Assembly (NCBI RefSeq): GCF_014207445.1
Contig: NZ_JACHEM010000005.1
Coordinates: 248,001-312,000, forward strand
Direction of reading: 5' to 3'
Source: Streptomyces candidus
GTDB taxonomy: Bacteria > Actinomycetota > Actinomycetes > Streptomycetales > Streptomycetaceae
DNA length: 64,000 bases
Shown in pieces: positions 1-8,252 of the stretch. The position numbers and the translations under genes were made by a program. Position 1 is the stretch's first letter; every line of letters begins with the position of its first letter. A model generated the notes under the pieces. The model saw only the letters and a program-made list of their open reading frames with translations, was not told the origin of the DNA and did no database searches.

Positions 1-1
1 C

Positions 2-385
2 ACCTGTCTGGAGCACGAACGATGGGATCTCGGCTGCGAGTTGCTGGCTGTGGCGGGCATTCTGCCCGGCCCTCCGGACGGCGTGCTGCTACGGGAATCC
101 TGGGCGGAGATCAATCGGGCGCAGGACGCCTCCGGGGCCCTCCCGGAGGTCGGCACGGGGCGTGAGGGGCACCCGCTCGCAGACGACTTCTTCGCCTGCT
201 ACCACTCGACCCTGATGGCTGCCTATGCCGCCGTACTCACCGCCCACCAGCTTGGCCGGAGCGCCGGTCACGGTGCGCAGACGGGGGACCGGCGCGCATT
301 CGCACATACTGCGCCTCGCGTGGCGCCGAACGCGGCCCCTCAAGCGGTGCGGCCGGGACACAGCGGGAAAGGAGCGTCGAGATGA
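2..385 (+). CDS. Uncharacterised Streptomyces protein, C-terminal part (5' end outside window)
   Basis: The frame is open from the first bases of the window, so only the last 127 residues are present. It resembles the C-terminal third of the next gene: both have an acidic W-x-E/G-x-x-x-A-Q segment, then a G-A-hydrophobic-P stretch, a D-x-F/V-x-x-x-Y-H-x-T/S motif and a closing A-A-hydrophobic-A-x-V-L helix. The two are therefore paralogues, probably a tandem duplication. The stop overlaps the next start as ATGA, which implies translational coupling. I recall a Streptomyces family catalogued as DUF6895 with this appearance, but cannot check it. The function is unknown. The last 40 or so residues, rich in Arg, Ala and Pro, look like an unstructured tail. 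Confidence 0.7.
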   Translation, partial: TCLEHERWDLGCELLAVAGILPGPPDGVLLRESWAEINRAQDASGALPEVGTGREGHPLADDFFACYHSTLMAAYAAVLTAHQLGRSAGHGAQTGDRRAFAHTAPRVAPNAAPQAVRPGHSGKGASR

Positions 386-1302
386 CCAGCACCCGCCTCA
401 TCCACACCGTGGGGACCGGCGCCCTGGAATGGCTGCACGCCCACCGGGACGGGTTCCGTCTGGAGCAGGACGTGGACCCGGAAGTAGGCTTCCTGGAACG
501 GTTCAAGCCGGTCGGTGAGCTGGCCGTCATCTGCAAGGTGCTGTTCCGCGAAGGGGTCGCCGGCTCACGACAGGCACAACTGGCACGGCAGCTGCTCGAC
601 CACGCCTGGGGCCACGTCCTGGACGGTGGCCGGGTGCTGGTCCGGGGCCAGCGCATCGAGCCGCTCTCGCCCGTCCCCTTCGAGGTCTATCTGCCGTTCA
701 AGGAGCTGGGCTTCAGCAACCCGGAGATCGAGCGGGCCTTCCGGCGCGTCCAGCGCCTGGAGAGCTTCGCCGCCCTGGAGATGCCATCGGTGCGCCGACT
801 GGGACTGTCCGCGGTCCAGCGCCGCTACGGGCTGCCGCCCCGGCCGCCGGAGTCCGAGGTCGTCGCCGGCACCTGGCTCGGCCGAACCCCGGAACCATGG
901 ACCGTGGAAGGGCACATCGCCTACGACATCACGCACACCGTCTTCCACCTCACCGACTGGGGGGAGAACCCCGACGGCCTGCCGGCCCCTCTCGCGGACT
1001 ACCTCGCCGTCTGGCTTCCCGTCTGGCTGGACGACTGGCTCGACCTGCAACGCTGGGACCTGCTCGGCGAACTGCTCGTCGTCGACGCCTGTCTGCCGCG
1101 CCCCACCCTGGACGAGCGCGCCTGGGAGGGTTTCGCCGCCGCGCAACAGCCGGACGGCGCCATGCCCGCCGTGCGTACGATGCCCCAGGGCGACCCCGAC
1201 GAGGTGTTCGACGTCGTCTACCACCCGACGCTCGTCGCCGCCTTCGCCTCCGTACTGGCCACCTCCCGCGCCCTCACGCAGCTGGCGCACGCACCGGCAT
1301 GA
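382..1302 (+). CDS. Uncharacterised protein, paralogue of the preceding gene
   Basis: This 306-residue soluble protein has no signal peptide or membrane span. The start is fixed by an AAGGAG seven bases upstream and by the ATGA overlap with the preceding stop. It is mostly helical by composition, with tryptophan-rich stretches around residues 175-235 (DYLAVWLPVWLDDWLDL) and repeated helical hairpins. This could fit an alpha/alpha-toroid fold, but that is inference. The motif DVVYHPTLVAAFASVL near the C terminus is the clearest match to the upstream paralogue. The stop overlaps the start of the downstream serine hydrolase by ATGA, so the three genes form one coupled unit and probably act in one process. 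It may belong to the family I remember as DUF6895. No catalytic motif is recognisable. Confidence 0.75.
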   Translation: MTSTRLIHTVGTGALEWLHAHRDGFRLEQDVDPEVGFLERFKPVGELAVICKVLFREGVAGSRQAQLARQLLDHAWGHVLDGGRVLVRGQRIEPLSPVPFEVYLPFKELGFSNPEIERAFRRVQRLESFAALEMPSVRRLGLSAVQRRYGLPPRPPESEVVAGTWLGRTPEPWTVEGHIAYDITHTVFHLTDWGENPDGLPAPLADYLAVWLPVWLDDWLDLQRWDLLGELLVVDACLPRPTLDERAWEGFAAAQQPDGAMPAVRTMPQGDPDEVFDVVYHPTLVAAFASVLATSRALTQLAHAPA

Positions 1303-2399
1303 CGACTCCACGCCCCGAAGCCTGGCCGGCCGGTGCGCCCGGCGTCCCCGTCGGACTCCCGACCGGTCGCCCGTCACCGACGGAGCCCCCGGACGGCGAG
1401 GCGCTGTACGAGCGGCTCGACGAGGCCATCAGCGCCACCGACGCACCGGACGCCGTCTTCGCGCTCTCCCGGGGTGGCCACCGCACAGTGCGCTGCGGCG
1501 GCACCGCGCCGCCCCCGGCCGTTCCCCGCGATCGGCTGCGCTACGAGATCGGCTCCGCCTCCAAGACGTTCACCGGTCTGCTCATGGCCCAACTGACGCA
1601 CACCGGCGTCCTGTCAGGGGGCGAGTCCGCCGTTGCCTGCCTGGACCCGGCCCGGCGAACCGGCCAGGACCCCGTCACCCTCGCGCACCTGATCACCCAC
1701 ACGTCCGGGCTGCCCGCGCTGCCCGCCGACTTCTACCGCCGGGCGCTGCCCACCTGGCGCACCAACCCCTACGCGGCGTATCCCGACCGGCGGGTGGTGG
1801 ACGCCTTTCTGCGCCGTCGGCCGCCCCGGCGGCCCGGCACCCGGTGGCACTACTCCAACTTCGGTGTCGCTGTGCTCGGACACGCCCTGGCCGCCGCCAC
1901 CGCGACGCCCTGGGACGACCTGCTCACCGGGCAGGTGCTGGAGCCGCTCCAACTGCACGGCACCGCCCTCGAACCGGCCGGGCCGGACACCGACGCCACC
2001 GGGCACCGCAAGGACGGCTCGACGCCCACGCCCCCGTTGGTCATCGGCGGATTCCGGTCGGCCGGGGCGGTGCGAGCCACCCCGGCCGATCTGCTGACCT
2101 TTCTCGAAGCCCATCTGGACCCGTCGCGCAGCCGCCCCCTGGCCGACGCGCTGCGAGCGGTGCGCCGCCCGGTCCTGCGGCGCGGCTGGGGGCACCGGCA
2201 TGTGCACACGGTGGGCTGGTTCCAGCATCCCACCGAGGACGGCCCCATGTACTTCCATGCCGGAGCCACCCTCGGGCAGCAGGCCTTCCTGGGGTTCAGA
2301 CCCGACACCGGGACGGCGCTGGCCGCCGTGTGCACCCGCCGCTTCCGTGCGCACGAAACCTTCGTGGCGACGGCGTACGCACTGCTGGCCGAGGCGTGA
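1299..2399 (+). CDS. Serine hydrolase, class C beta-lactamase / DD-peptidase-like
   Basis: This 366-residue protein belongs to the beta-lactamase class C and penicillin-binding-protein-like family. The SxxK motif with the nucleophile lies in GSASKTFTG at about residues 86-94. The Y-x-N motif is in HYSNFGVAVLGHA near residue 190. The third motif appears as H-A-G in MYFHAGATLG, replacing the usual K-T/S-G or H-x-G. There is no signal peptide, so it probably acts in the cytoplasm, unlike secreted beta-lactamases; family members there are often esterases or amidases. The start at 1299 overlaps the upstream stop (ATGA), and a longer open frame upstream is only read-through. Grouping with two unknown paralogues suggests a shared small-molecule or peptide substrate rather than antibiotic resistance. 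Confidence 0.85.
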   Translation: MTTPRPEAWPAGAPGVPVGLPTGRPSPTEPPDGEALYERLDEAISATDAPDAVFALSRGGHRTVRCGGTAPPPAVPRDRLRYEIGSASKTFTGLLMAQLTHTGVLSGGESAVACLDPARRTGQDPVTLAHLITHTSGLPALPADFYRRALPTWRTNPYAAYPDRRVVDAFLRRRPPRRPGTRWHYSNFGVAVLGHALAAATATPWDDLLTGQVLEPLQLHGTALEPAGPDTDATGHRKDGSTPTPPLVIGGFRSAGAVRATPADLLTFLEAHLDPSRSRPLADALRAVRRPVLRRGWGHRHVHTVGWFQHPTEDGPMYFHAGATLGQQAFLGFRPDTGTALAAVCTRRFRAHETFVATAYALLAEA

Positions 2400-2501
2400 G
2401 GCGGCGGCCGGCGAGCGGATCGGCCCCGCGACACGCCGCGGACAGCGGGCGACCGCCCACCTGGCATCCGGCGCGACCGGAAGGGTGACTGCACCCGTGC
2501 G

Positions 2502-3851
2502 TCAGACGCGCTGCCACAGGGCGGGCGTCCGGGCCGGCTGCCACACGCCCTGCGCCTGGTGCGACTGCAGGCACTCGTAAGCGACACCGTTGTGGACCAC
2601 CCGTACGCCGGTCCCGTAGACCTTGCCCGGGCTCCATTTGCCCGCCGGGCGTGCCTGGACGCCGGGCGTGCTCTCCTCCGCGGCGGTCTTCAACGTCAGA
2701 CCGAACTCGGTGAGCAGCGGGTTGACCGGCTGGTGGAAGGTGACGCCGCCGCTCTTGCAGTCGCCGGAGCCTCCGGAGGTGATGCCCTGCGCCTGGGTGC
2801 CGGAGAGGTAGGGACCGCCGGAGTCACCGGGTTCCGCGCACACCGTCGTGCGCGTCACCCCCTCCACGACGCCCTCCGCGTAAGTCACGCTGGTGCCGTG
2901 CTGCTCGATCGTGCCGCAGTGCCAGCCGGTGGTGGAACCGGACCGGCAGATCGCCGCGCCCACCAGCGCCTCCACCGATCCGGTCACCTGCACGTCCTTG
3001 TCGTCCTTCCCCTTGACGGCCGAGGTGGCGGTCCACTCGCTGCTGACGCTCACCCAGGACATGTCCTTGCCGGGAAAGGCGGAGCCCTCGAAGGAGCCCT
3101 GGGCGACTTTGTTGAAGCCGGTGGTCTTGGCGCCCTTCTTTCCGCAGTGCCCGGCGCTGGCGAAGCCCTGCTGTTCGCCCTTGGTCACGGAGAACCCCAC
3201 CGAACAGCGGGCCTTCTCGTCGATGTAGTACGCGTCACCGCCGCGGACGTCGTGCAGGGCGCGAGGCCGGTCCGCGCTCACCTTGACCTGCACCTGCTGC
3301 CTGTTGACGCCGGCGTTCGTGACGAGTGTGCGGGCGGCCGCCCGGCTCGTGGCCTGGACGATCACCCGGTTGGTCCGCACGTCGACGTAGCGGACCGGCG
3401 TGTCCAGTGCCTGTCCCGCCGCGGCGTCCACCTTCGCCTTGACGGACTCCAGGTCCTCCAGCGTGTTCTTGACGACGACCGCCTTCGCTCCGCCCGCCGT
3501 GATGGTGGGGACGTCCGCGGCCTCCGTGGTCGCGACGGTCAGCACGGCGGAGGTCGGGCCCTTTACCCAGGCGCCCGCGAAGCGCTTGCCCAGAGCGTTC
3601 TGAAGCTTGCCCGCCCGCGTGCCTGCCTCCGCCTCGTTCACCAGCCGGGCCCTGGCCTGCGTACCGGTCAGTCCCAGGTCACGCTTCATCGCGTGCAGGA
3701 CGGCGGGCGACGGGCTGCCGGCACCGAGCGTCTGGGCGGAGGACGGCGCGGGGGGTTCGACGGCCGCGGCGGCAGGCAGTCCCGTGAGCGCGACTGCGCC
3801 GAGCACGGTGAGGGAGACGCGGGCGGCTCCGCCGAAGTGTCTGTGGACCAT
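2502..3851 (-). CDS. Secreted chymotrypsin-like serine protease (streptogrisin type, family S1) with chitin-binding tail
   Basis: This 449-residue preproprotein has a signal peptide at residues 1-30. A propeptide of about 170 residues, of the alpha-lytic protease pro-domain type, follows and should act as a foldase. The mature domain begins near residue 205. The triad is His235 (SAGHCG), Asp263 (GKDMSW) and Ser344 (GDSGGP), with paired cysteines around them. The last 50 residues (W-x-P-G-x-x-Y, V-x-Y-E-C-x-Q-x-H, P-x-x-x-x-L-W) form a CBM5/12-type chitin-binding module, as in streptogrisin C of S. griseus, which is close to this length. A GAGG lies seven bases before the ATG. The gene converges on the upstream hydrolase. 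The expected role is extracellular protein degradation on chitinous material. Confidence 0.92.
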   Translation of the reverse strand: MVHRHFGGAARVSLTVLGAVALTGLPAAAAVEPPAPSSAQTLGAGSPSPAVLHAMKRDLGLTGTQARARLVNEAEAGTRAGKLQNALGKRFAGAWVKGPTSAVLTVATTEAADVPTITAGGAKAVVVKNTLEDLESVKAKVDAAAGQALDTPVRYVDVRTNRVIVQATSRAAARTLVTNAGVNRQQVQVKVSADRPRALHDVRGGDAYYIDEKARCSVGFSVTKGEQQGFASAGHCGKKGAKTTGFNKVAQGSFEGSAFPGKDMSWVSVSSEWTATSAVKGKDDKDVQVTGSVEALVGAAICRSGSTTGWHCGTIEQHGTSVTYAEGVVEGVTRTTVCAEPGDSGGPYLSGTQAQGITSGGSGDCKSGGVTFHQPVNPLLTEFGLTLKTAAEESTPGVQARPAGKWSPGKVYGTGVRVVHNGVAYECLQSHQAQGVWQPARTPALWQRV

Positions 3852-4118
3852 GAGGTGACCTCGATGTCGGGTTCGATGGCAAAAGGGGCGTCGAGAAACT
3901 AGACCTTGCCGACATGAGCGCAGAAAATGTCCACTTACGCCCGGTTCTGTGCTTTGGGTGACATGAAGAACCCACCCGGCGCACTACCAGGTGCCGACGG
4001 ACGTTCCACCGGGTACGTGCGTCCTCCGTACATCAAAGCCCCTACTCGTGCACGCACCTGATGCCATGCCAGGCCGTCGCGTCCCCCGGATCACCGGAAG
4101 CACGGCGAAGCCGAGACT
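3852..4118. other. Non-coding stretch upstream of the protease
   Basis: No gene is supported here. The first 150 bases hold a less GC-rich stretch that probably contains the promoter of the leftward protease gene. The remainder has no convincing reading frame and leads into the gene relics described next. Confidence 0.4.
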
Positions 4119-4279
4119 TTACGGCCACACCACCTCGTCGTCTCGCACCCCCAAGGGTTCGTACTCGCGTGACTCGTGGAACCTGGTCCAGCCCAGGCGG
4201 GCCTCACCTGAGGAGGAACGGTGCGGGTCGTCGGCCGTGCGCCGTGACGGGCAGAGCTCGATCGGCTGCGCATCACCGC

Positions 4280-4405
4280 TCACGAAACCGGCATCTCGGC
4301 GGTGGCGGCGTCGAGCGCCCCGGCCAGTTCGAGGGTCACGAGCCCGTGCAGAGTCGCCCGGAGCGACTTCTCCTTCAGCCCCGCCGCCAGCCTCCGCATC
4401 CAGCA
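4280..4405 (-). pseudogene. Relic of a TetR-family regulator, C-terminal helices only
   Basis: One minus-strand frame reads a peptide ending LRATLHGLVTLELAGALD and about ten more residues before a TGA. This is the characteristic last ligand-domain helix of TetR-family repressors. No HTH region lies upstream in any frame, so only the tail of the gene survives. A 54-residue open frame at 4283-4119 begins with a GTG overlapping this TGA. Its reading is protein-like (LGWTRFHESREYEPLG) but unrecognised, and could be a real small gene or another fragment. The relic faces a hydrolase remnant (next entry), a usual partner of TetR repressors, so a regulator/hydrolase pair was probably lost by deletion. 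Confidence 0.5.
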
Positions 4406-4418
4406 GACGGTCAAGGAC

Positions 4419-4709
4419 TCACCCTCCGTCGCCCCACAGCTGAGGCGCTCCCGGACCCCCGCGATGCTGATGATCGCCGAGTGCTCGTCCCAGGTCCGTC
4501 AATGGGCGGCCGCCGTCCTCGCCCAAGCCCCTGCCGTCCGGCGCACGCAGTACATGCCCGGAGTCGGACACCACATGTGGAACGGCCTCCGCGACAACAA
4601 CGACCGAGCCGCCGCCACCATCACCGCGTTCCTTCAGGACAAGTCGGCACCCCTGCCGAACTATCCGGCTCGCGACGAGATTTCCACTTTCCTGCGCGAC
4701 CGCGGATGA
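4419..4709 (+). pseudogene. Relic of an alpha/beta hydrolase, C-terminal part
   Basis: The frame reads a segment of the type R-T-P-A-M-L-M-I-A-E-x-S-S-Q-V-R, then MPGVGHHMWNG, then a final amphipathic helix. This is the C-terminal end of an alpha/beta hydrolase: the strand leading to the catalytic acid, followed by the catalytic His in GVGHHMW. The nucleophile elbow and everything before it are missing, and the sequence upstream in this frame does not look like a protein. An intact enzyme is therefore excluded, although the frame contains an ATG and could still be translated as a nonfunctional peptide. Confidence 0.5.
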
Positions 4710-4849
4710 CGACATGGGAACCGACTGTCGGCCAGTCAGGTCATATTTGATGGTTCATCAGCGCTTCGGCGCTTCTTCGGAGCCGAGATGTGAGATCTCC
4801 TTAAATGTCCGGTATGACAATCATCCTGGCTCGAAGGAGTTCCACCCAC

Positions 4850-5449
4850 ATGACTGTCTCAGCATCTCTTCGCTCCCGCGCTGCCCGTACGGGCCCGGCA
4901 TCCCTCACCGCGCTGGTCCTCGCAGGCATGGCCTTGTGGGGGGCACCGGCGGCCCAGGCCGCGCCCGGAGACTCCGGAGACATCAAGATCCACAAGGCGG
5001 GCACCAGTTTCAACGACAGCAGGGACGAGACCAAGGTCTGCAGGTTCAACCTCGCCGCGTCCAATTTCGAGACGGTCCCCTTGGTCAACTGGACGGTCAC
5101 CGCGCAGCCGAAGACGCCCAGCATGCCGACTCTGACCGGGGGCATCACGATGGTCGGCGGCCGGGGCCACACGTCCGACTACTCGCTCCCCAAGGGCCTG
5201 TATCAACTGACCTGGACGTTCCCCGGCGGCGTTCCCAAGCAGAAGGTCTTCCGAGTCGACTGCGCCATCAGCGACGACAAGGACAGCACGCCGCGCGGCG
5301 CGGTCGGGGCGGGCGGCGGTGGCATGCCCGGGGCCGAGAACGGCGACTCGTCGGACATGATGGCCCCCGTACTCGTCCTGGGTGCCGCGGGAGCGGCGGG
5401 CCTGATCCTCGTCCGACGGGCACGTCACCGCACCCATGGCGCCGCGTAA
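4850..5449 (+). CDS. Cell-surface protein with C-terminal membrane anchor, partner of the following sortase
   Basis: This 199-residue protein has a signal peptide at residues 1-38 (hydrophobic core LTALVLAGMALWGAPAAQAA). A compact extracellular domain of about 110 residues contains one Cys pair (CRF...DCAI) and is rich in beta strands. A Gly-rich linker, a C-terminal hydrophobic segment (APVLVLGAAGAAGLILV) and a basic tail RRARHRTHG complete it. This is the layout of sortase substrates, but I see no LPxTG or LAxTG pentapeptide before the membrane span, so it may simply stay anchored in the membrane. The start at 4850 is preceded by GAAGGAG at good spacing, and an upstream in-frame ATG at 4805 lacks this. 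The stop overlaps the sortase start by 14 bases. Confidence 0.8.
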   Translation: MTVSASLRSRAARTGPASLTALVLAGMALWGAPAAQAAPGDSGDIKIHKAGTSFNDSRDETKVCRFNLAASNFETVPLVNWTVTAQPKTPSMPTLTGGITMVGGRGHTSDYSLPKGLYQLTWTFPGGVPKQKVFRVDCAISDDKDSTPRGAVGAGGGGMPGAENGDSSDMMAPVLVLGAAGAAGLILVRRARHRTHGAA

Positions 5450-6113
5450 CGCCCGTCGCCCCCGCCGCCGACGAGGCCCGACACGGGCCTGCCGCCTTGC
5501 GATCACGATCAGCGTGACGGTTTCGATGGTGACCGGCATCGTCCGGGCATGCAGTGACACGCCCACGGACATGCCGGTCACCACCGCTCACGGGGCGGAC
5601 GCCGGTACCCCCGCGGTGCCCAAACCGGTCCGGGCCTCACACCCGCCCTTGCCGCGTTCCTCCGCGATGAAGCTGTCGGTGCCTGCCATGACCATCGAGG
5701 CACCGATCACCGGCCTCGGGCTCGACCGGGCCGGACGCCTGGCCACCCCGCCGGTGGACAATCCCCGCCTGGCCGGGTGGTACCGGGACGGCCCGAGCCC
5801 CGGTGAGGCAGGCACCGCTCTCATCGTCGGCCACCGCGATACGCGGACCGGTCCCGCGATCTTCCTCAACCTCAACGCGCTCGACCCCGGCGACACCGTC
5901 AACGTCGTGCGTGCGGACCGCAGGACGGCCGTCTTCACCGTCGACGCCGTACGGACCTACAAGAAGGAAGCCTTCCCCGACGCCGAGGTCTACGGCAAAA
6001 CCCGCCGCCCGGAGCTTCGACTCCTCACGTGCGGCGGGAAATTCGATCGCAAGACCGGCTACACCGCCAACGTGGTCGTGTTCGCTCATCTCACGGACGT
6101 GAAGGAGGCCTGA
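5436..6113 (+). CDS. Class F-type sortase
   Basis: This 225-residue protein has an N-terminal basic stretch and a membrane anchor or signal (residues 20-45). The sortase beta-barrel follows: residues around SVPAMTIEAPI, the catalytic His in VGHRDT near residue 131, and the catalytic Cys in LLTCGG near residue 198. These match the H/TC signature of actinobacterial class F sortases (transpeptidases that attach surface proteins). After the Cys, the segment GYTANVVVFA has Thr where family members usually carry the catalytic Arg, as far as I can align by eye. The 14-base overlap with the upstream surface-protein gene implies coupled expression and makes that protein the obvious substrate or partner. 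Several later in-frame starts are possible. Confidence 0.85.
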   Translation: MAPRNARRPRRRRGPTRACRLAITISVTVSMVTGIVRACSDTPTDMPVTTAHGADAGTPAVPKPVRASHPPLPRSSAMKLSVPAMTIEAPITGLGLDRAGRLATPPVDNPRLAGWYRDGPSPGEAGTALIVGHRDTRTGPAIFLNLNALDPGDTVNVVRADRRTAVFTVDAVRTYKKEAFPDAEVYGKTRRPELRLLTCGGKFDRKTGYTANVVVFAHLTDVKEA

Positions 6114-6137
6114 CCCCTCGGTGCGACCCCATCGGCT

Positions 6138-6163
6138 CCGGCCGACACCTGTAGATCGGCCGG
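6138..6163 (+). terminator. Hairpin after the sortase gene
   Basis: A perfect 8-bp stem (ccggccga / tcggccgg) with a 10-base loop lies 24 bases past the sortase stop. It has no U-tract, as is usual for Streptomyces terminators. Role inferred from position. Confidence 0.45.
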
Positions 6164-6570
6164 TGCGGTGTGCACGCGGTGCCCTTGCGCCGGTCGGACC
6201 TCGTCCTGTCGCCGGCCACGATCTGCCTGCGTCGGCCGTCTCCCGGGGACCTCGGTGAGGGTTCGCCCGCCGGAAGACGGTGGGGACCTGGGCCCGTCCA
6301 GTTTGCGCCGGCCCAGGTCCGGGGCGATTCCGGTGGAACACGAGCGCCCTCACGCGGCGTCGGCACCCGTGAGGGGTGGAGGCGCAGGGGCGACGGAGAG
6401 TGGCAGGGACACCGGCCCGTCTGCCGTGTGCCGACCGCGGATGGGACCCGCGCGATCGAGTAACCCTACCGTCCCGGGAGAAAACGGGCGGATCATGATC
6501 CGAGTGACCGGGCGCCCCCGGGTCACCCGGCAGCGCAGGTGCGGGTGACGCGCCGCGCGCCCGAAGGGTT

Positions 6571-6588
6571 GACCGCGTAGTCGCGGTC
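6571..6588 (-). terminator. Hairpin downstream of the ATP-binding protein gene
   Basis: A perfect 7-bp stem gaccgcg / cgcggtc with a TAGT loop lies about 90 bases past the stop of the leftward gene ending at 6681. Apart from this hairpin and the one at 6138, the stretch 6114-6680 contains no supportable gene. Confidence 0.4.
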
Positions 6589-6680
6589 GGTAGTACTACG
6601 GAGTAGCGCTGTTCGTGCAAGCCCCAGGTCCGGGCGTGCATTCGACGGCTGTCCGACCGAGCGGGTGGTTCCTGCGGTGG

Positions 6681-7118
6681 TCACCATGGCATGAAGGCAT
6701 GCACGGTCTTTCCCGCGCCCTCCGGCACGGTGATGGTCTGCTCGGTGACAGCGTTGATCAGGTGCCACCCGATGCCGCCGCGTCCGGACAGATCGGCCGG
6801 ACGGGGCTTCGGTGCGGTGGGGTTGGTGTCGGTCACTGCGATCTGTACGGTGTCGGCCACTGCCCGCAGCCGGAGAACGAAGGGGCCGGGTGCGTACGCG
6901 AAGGCGTTGGAGGCCAGCTCGGTGACGACCAGCAGTACGTCGTCGTGCGCATCGGGCGAGCACGGGGGCTGCATGCGCCCCAGGCCGCCGAGAAAGACGG
7001 CCGCGCTCTCACGCGCCTCGGTCACATTGCTCAGTTCACCCGCGAAATGCCAGGTCTGTTCCACGGCCAAGGTATTCAGGTCGGATTCGCTCGGCAGGGG
7101 TTTGCGTTCGACGCCCAT
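6681..7118 (-). CDS. ATP-binding protein, RsbW/SpoIIAB-like anti-sigma-factor kinase family
   Basis: This 145-residue single-domain GHKL ATPase has the N box in VVTELASNAFAYA near residue 75, a G1 box VTDTNP near residue 104, and a G2 box GRGGIGWHLI near residue 120. Streptomyces genomes hold many orphan proteins of this size that act as anti-sigma factors or serine kinases of anti-anti-sigma partners. No partner gene is adjacent, so the target is unknown. The start at 7118 is chosen because AGGGAG lies directly upstream. An upstream in-frame ATG adds an Arg-rich stretch unlike the family. It is soluble and cytoplasmic. Confidence 0.85.
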   Translation of the reverse strand: MGVERKPLPSESDLNTLAVEQTWHFAGELSNVTEARESAAVFLGGLGRMQPPCSPDAHDDVLLVVTELASNAFAYAPGPFVLRLRAVADTVQIAVTDTNPTAPKPRPADLSGRGGIGWHLINAVTEQTITVPEGAGKTVHAFMPW

Positions 7119-7408
7119 GGCACTCTCCCTTTCGCTCTTCCGGAACCGGAGGGTCGCCAGTTCAGCTTCCCGATCCCTGCGCGGGTATGTCCGTCTTCCG
7201 GCTTTTGCGTGCACAGGTGGCAAGCTTTCGCGTGCGCAGGTGCCAATACGGGTCCAGTTCAGGGTCTGAGCCGGGTGAGGGTGTGCTCGCCGCCTGCCAG
7301 GGCAACAGCACCACCGCCCGCAACGCGCTCACGCTCGCGGTCGGGGCACCAGCGGGCTCTCCTGGCGCAGCACACCCCCTCGGCCAAGGCCCGCGGGCGC
7401 GTGGACAT

Positions 7409-7442
7409 GCGCGCGTCGCGACGCAAGGGTCGTGACGCGCGC
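7409..7442 (-). terminator. Strong hairpin between the ATPase gene and the flavohaemoprotein operon
   Basis: A 14-bp stem with one G-U-type pair and a 6-base loop (gcaagg) lies about 120 bases past the stop of the leftward operon ending at 7563. The rest of 7119-7562 shows no gene and probably contains the promoter of the ATPase gene. Confidence 0.55.
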
Positions 7443-7562
7443 TCATCCGCTCCGCCATGTCGCCGCGCATCAGCGCGGCGTGCAGCGCACCGACACCGTC
7501 CTCGTGAGGACCGGATCTCCGGTTGCGGACCGTGCGGGGTTCGCTGCGTGGCCGGCTTTCGT

Positions 7563-8252
7563 TCAGTGTTCGCGTGCGCCGGTCAGGGGGTGCCCGGCCG
7601 GACGGTCGTGCGCGGGCTCGCCGGGTGCCGGAGCCGGTCGCGCGTCGTACGCCGTGGGCACCGGGGCCGGTTCGGTGAAGTAGTCGGGGTCCCTGGGGCG
7701 GGCTCGGGTCAGTCGCAGGGGGCGGGGTGCCGGTTCGAGGTGGGGGATGTGCTTGGAGCAGTGGACGTAGGCCTCGTGGAGGGTGATGTACGTCCACAGC
7801 ACGGGCTGTCGTCCCGGAGCGGGGTCGGCGGGTATCCAGGGGTGGGCGGCGCGTATCTCCTCCTCTCCGAGGAGCCGGGCGGAGCCGTTGACGTGCAGCC
7901 CGATGTGGTCGCGGGTGAAGTCCATGAAGAGCAGGCCGATGTGCGGGTTCTCGGTGATGTTCCCGGCGCTGGCCATGACGCCGTTGCCGCGGTACTCGGG
8001 GTAGGCCAGGGTGTGCTCGTCCAGGACGGTGACAAAGCCCGGAGGGCCGGCGCGGAAGGTGGCGTCGCAGTGGCCGCGGGCGTCGGCGGTCGAGAGGAAG
8101 ACCATGGACTGCCGGCCGATGAAGTCACGCATGGGCGGGGTGAGGTGGGGGTGGACCTGACGGTCGTAGAAGGCGTCGGCGCGCTCGCTGGTGCCCAGGT
8201 GGGCCTGCAGCAGGCGCTCTCCCTGCGAGGGGGTGGCGTCGGGGTGGGTCAC
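7563..8252 (-). CDS. Pyridoxamine 5'-phosphate oxidase-like flavin-binding protein
   Basis: This 229-residue protein is of the split-barrel FMN-binding family. Recognisable pieces are MRDFIGRQSMVFLSTADARG near residue 40, PGFVTVLDEHTLAYPEYRGNG, and NPHIGLLFMDF followed by a hydrophobic strand with HVNGSARLL. These are typical of PNPOx-like proteins that handle FMN or other flavin/deazaflavin cofactors. The Pro-rich tail after residue 195 looks disordered. The GTG start overlaps the TGA of the flavohaemoprotein gene (GTGA), so the two are co-translated. Such pairs are seen in Streptomyces next to nitric oxide dioxygenases, so a role in nitrosative or oxidative stress is inferred. The exact reaction cannot be read from sequence. 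Confidence 0.85.
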   Translation of the reverse strand: MTHPDATPSQGERLLQAHLGTSERADAFYDRQVHPHLTPPMRDFIGRQSMVFLSTADARGHCDATFRAGPPGFVTVLDEHTLAYPEYRGNGVMASAGNITENPHIGLLFMDFTRDHIGLHVNGSARLLGEEEIRAAHPWIPADPAPGRQPVLWTYITLHEAYVHCSKHIPHLEPAPRPLRLTRARPRDPDYFTEPAPVPTAYDARPAPAPGEPAHDRPAGHPLTGAREH

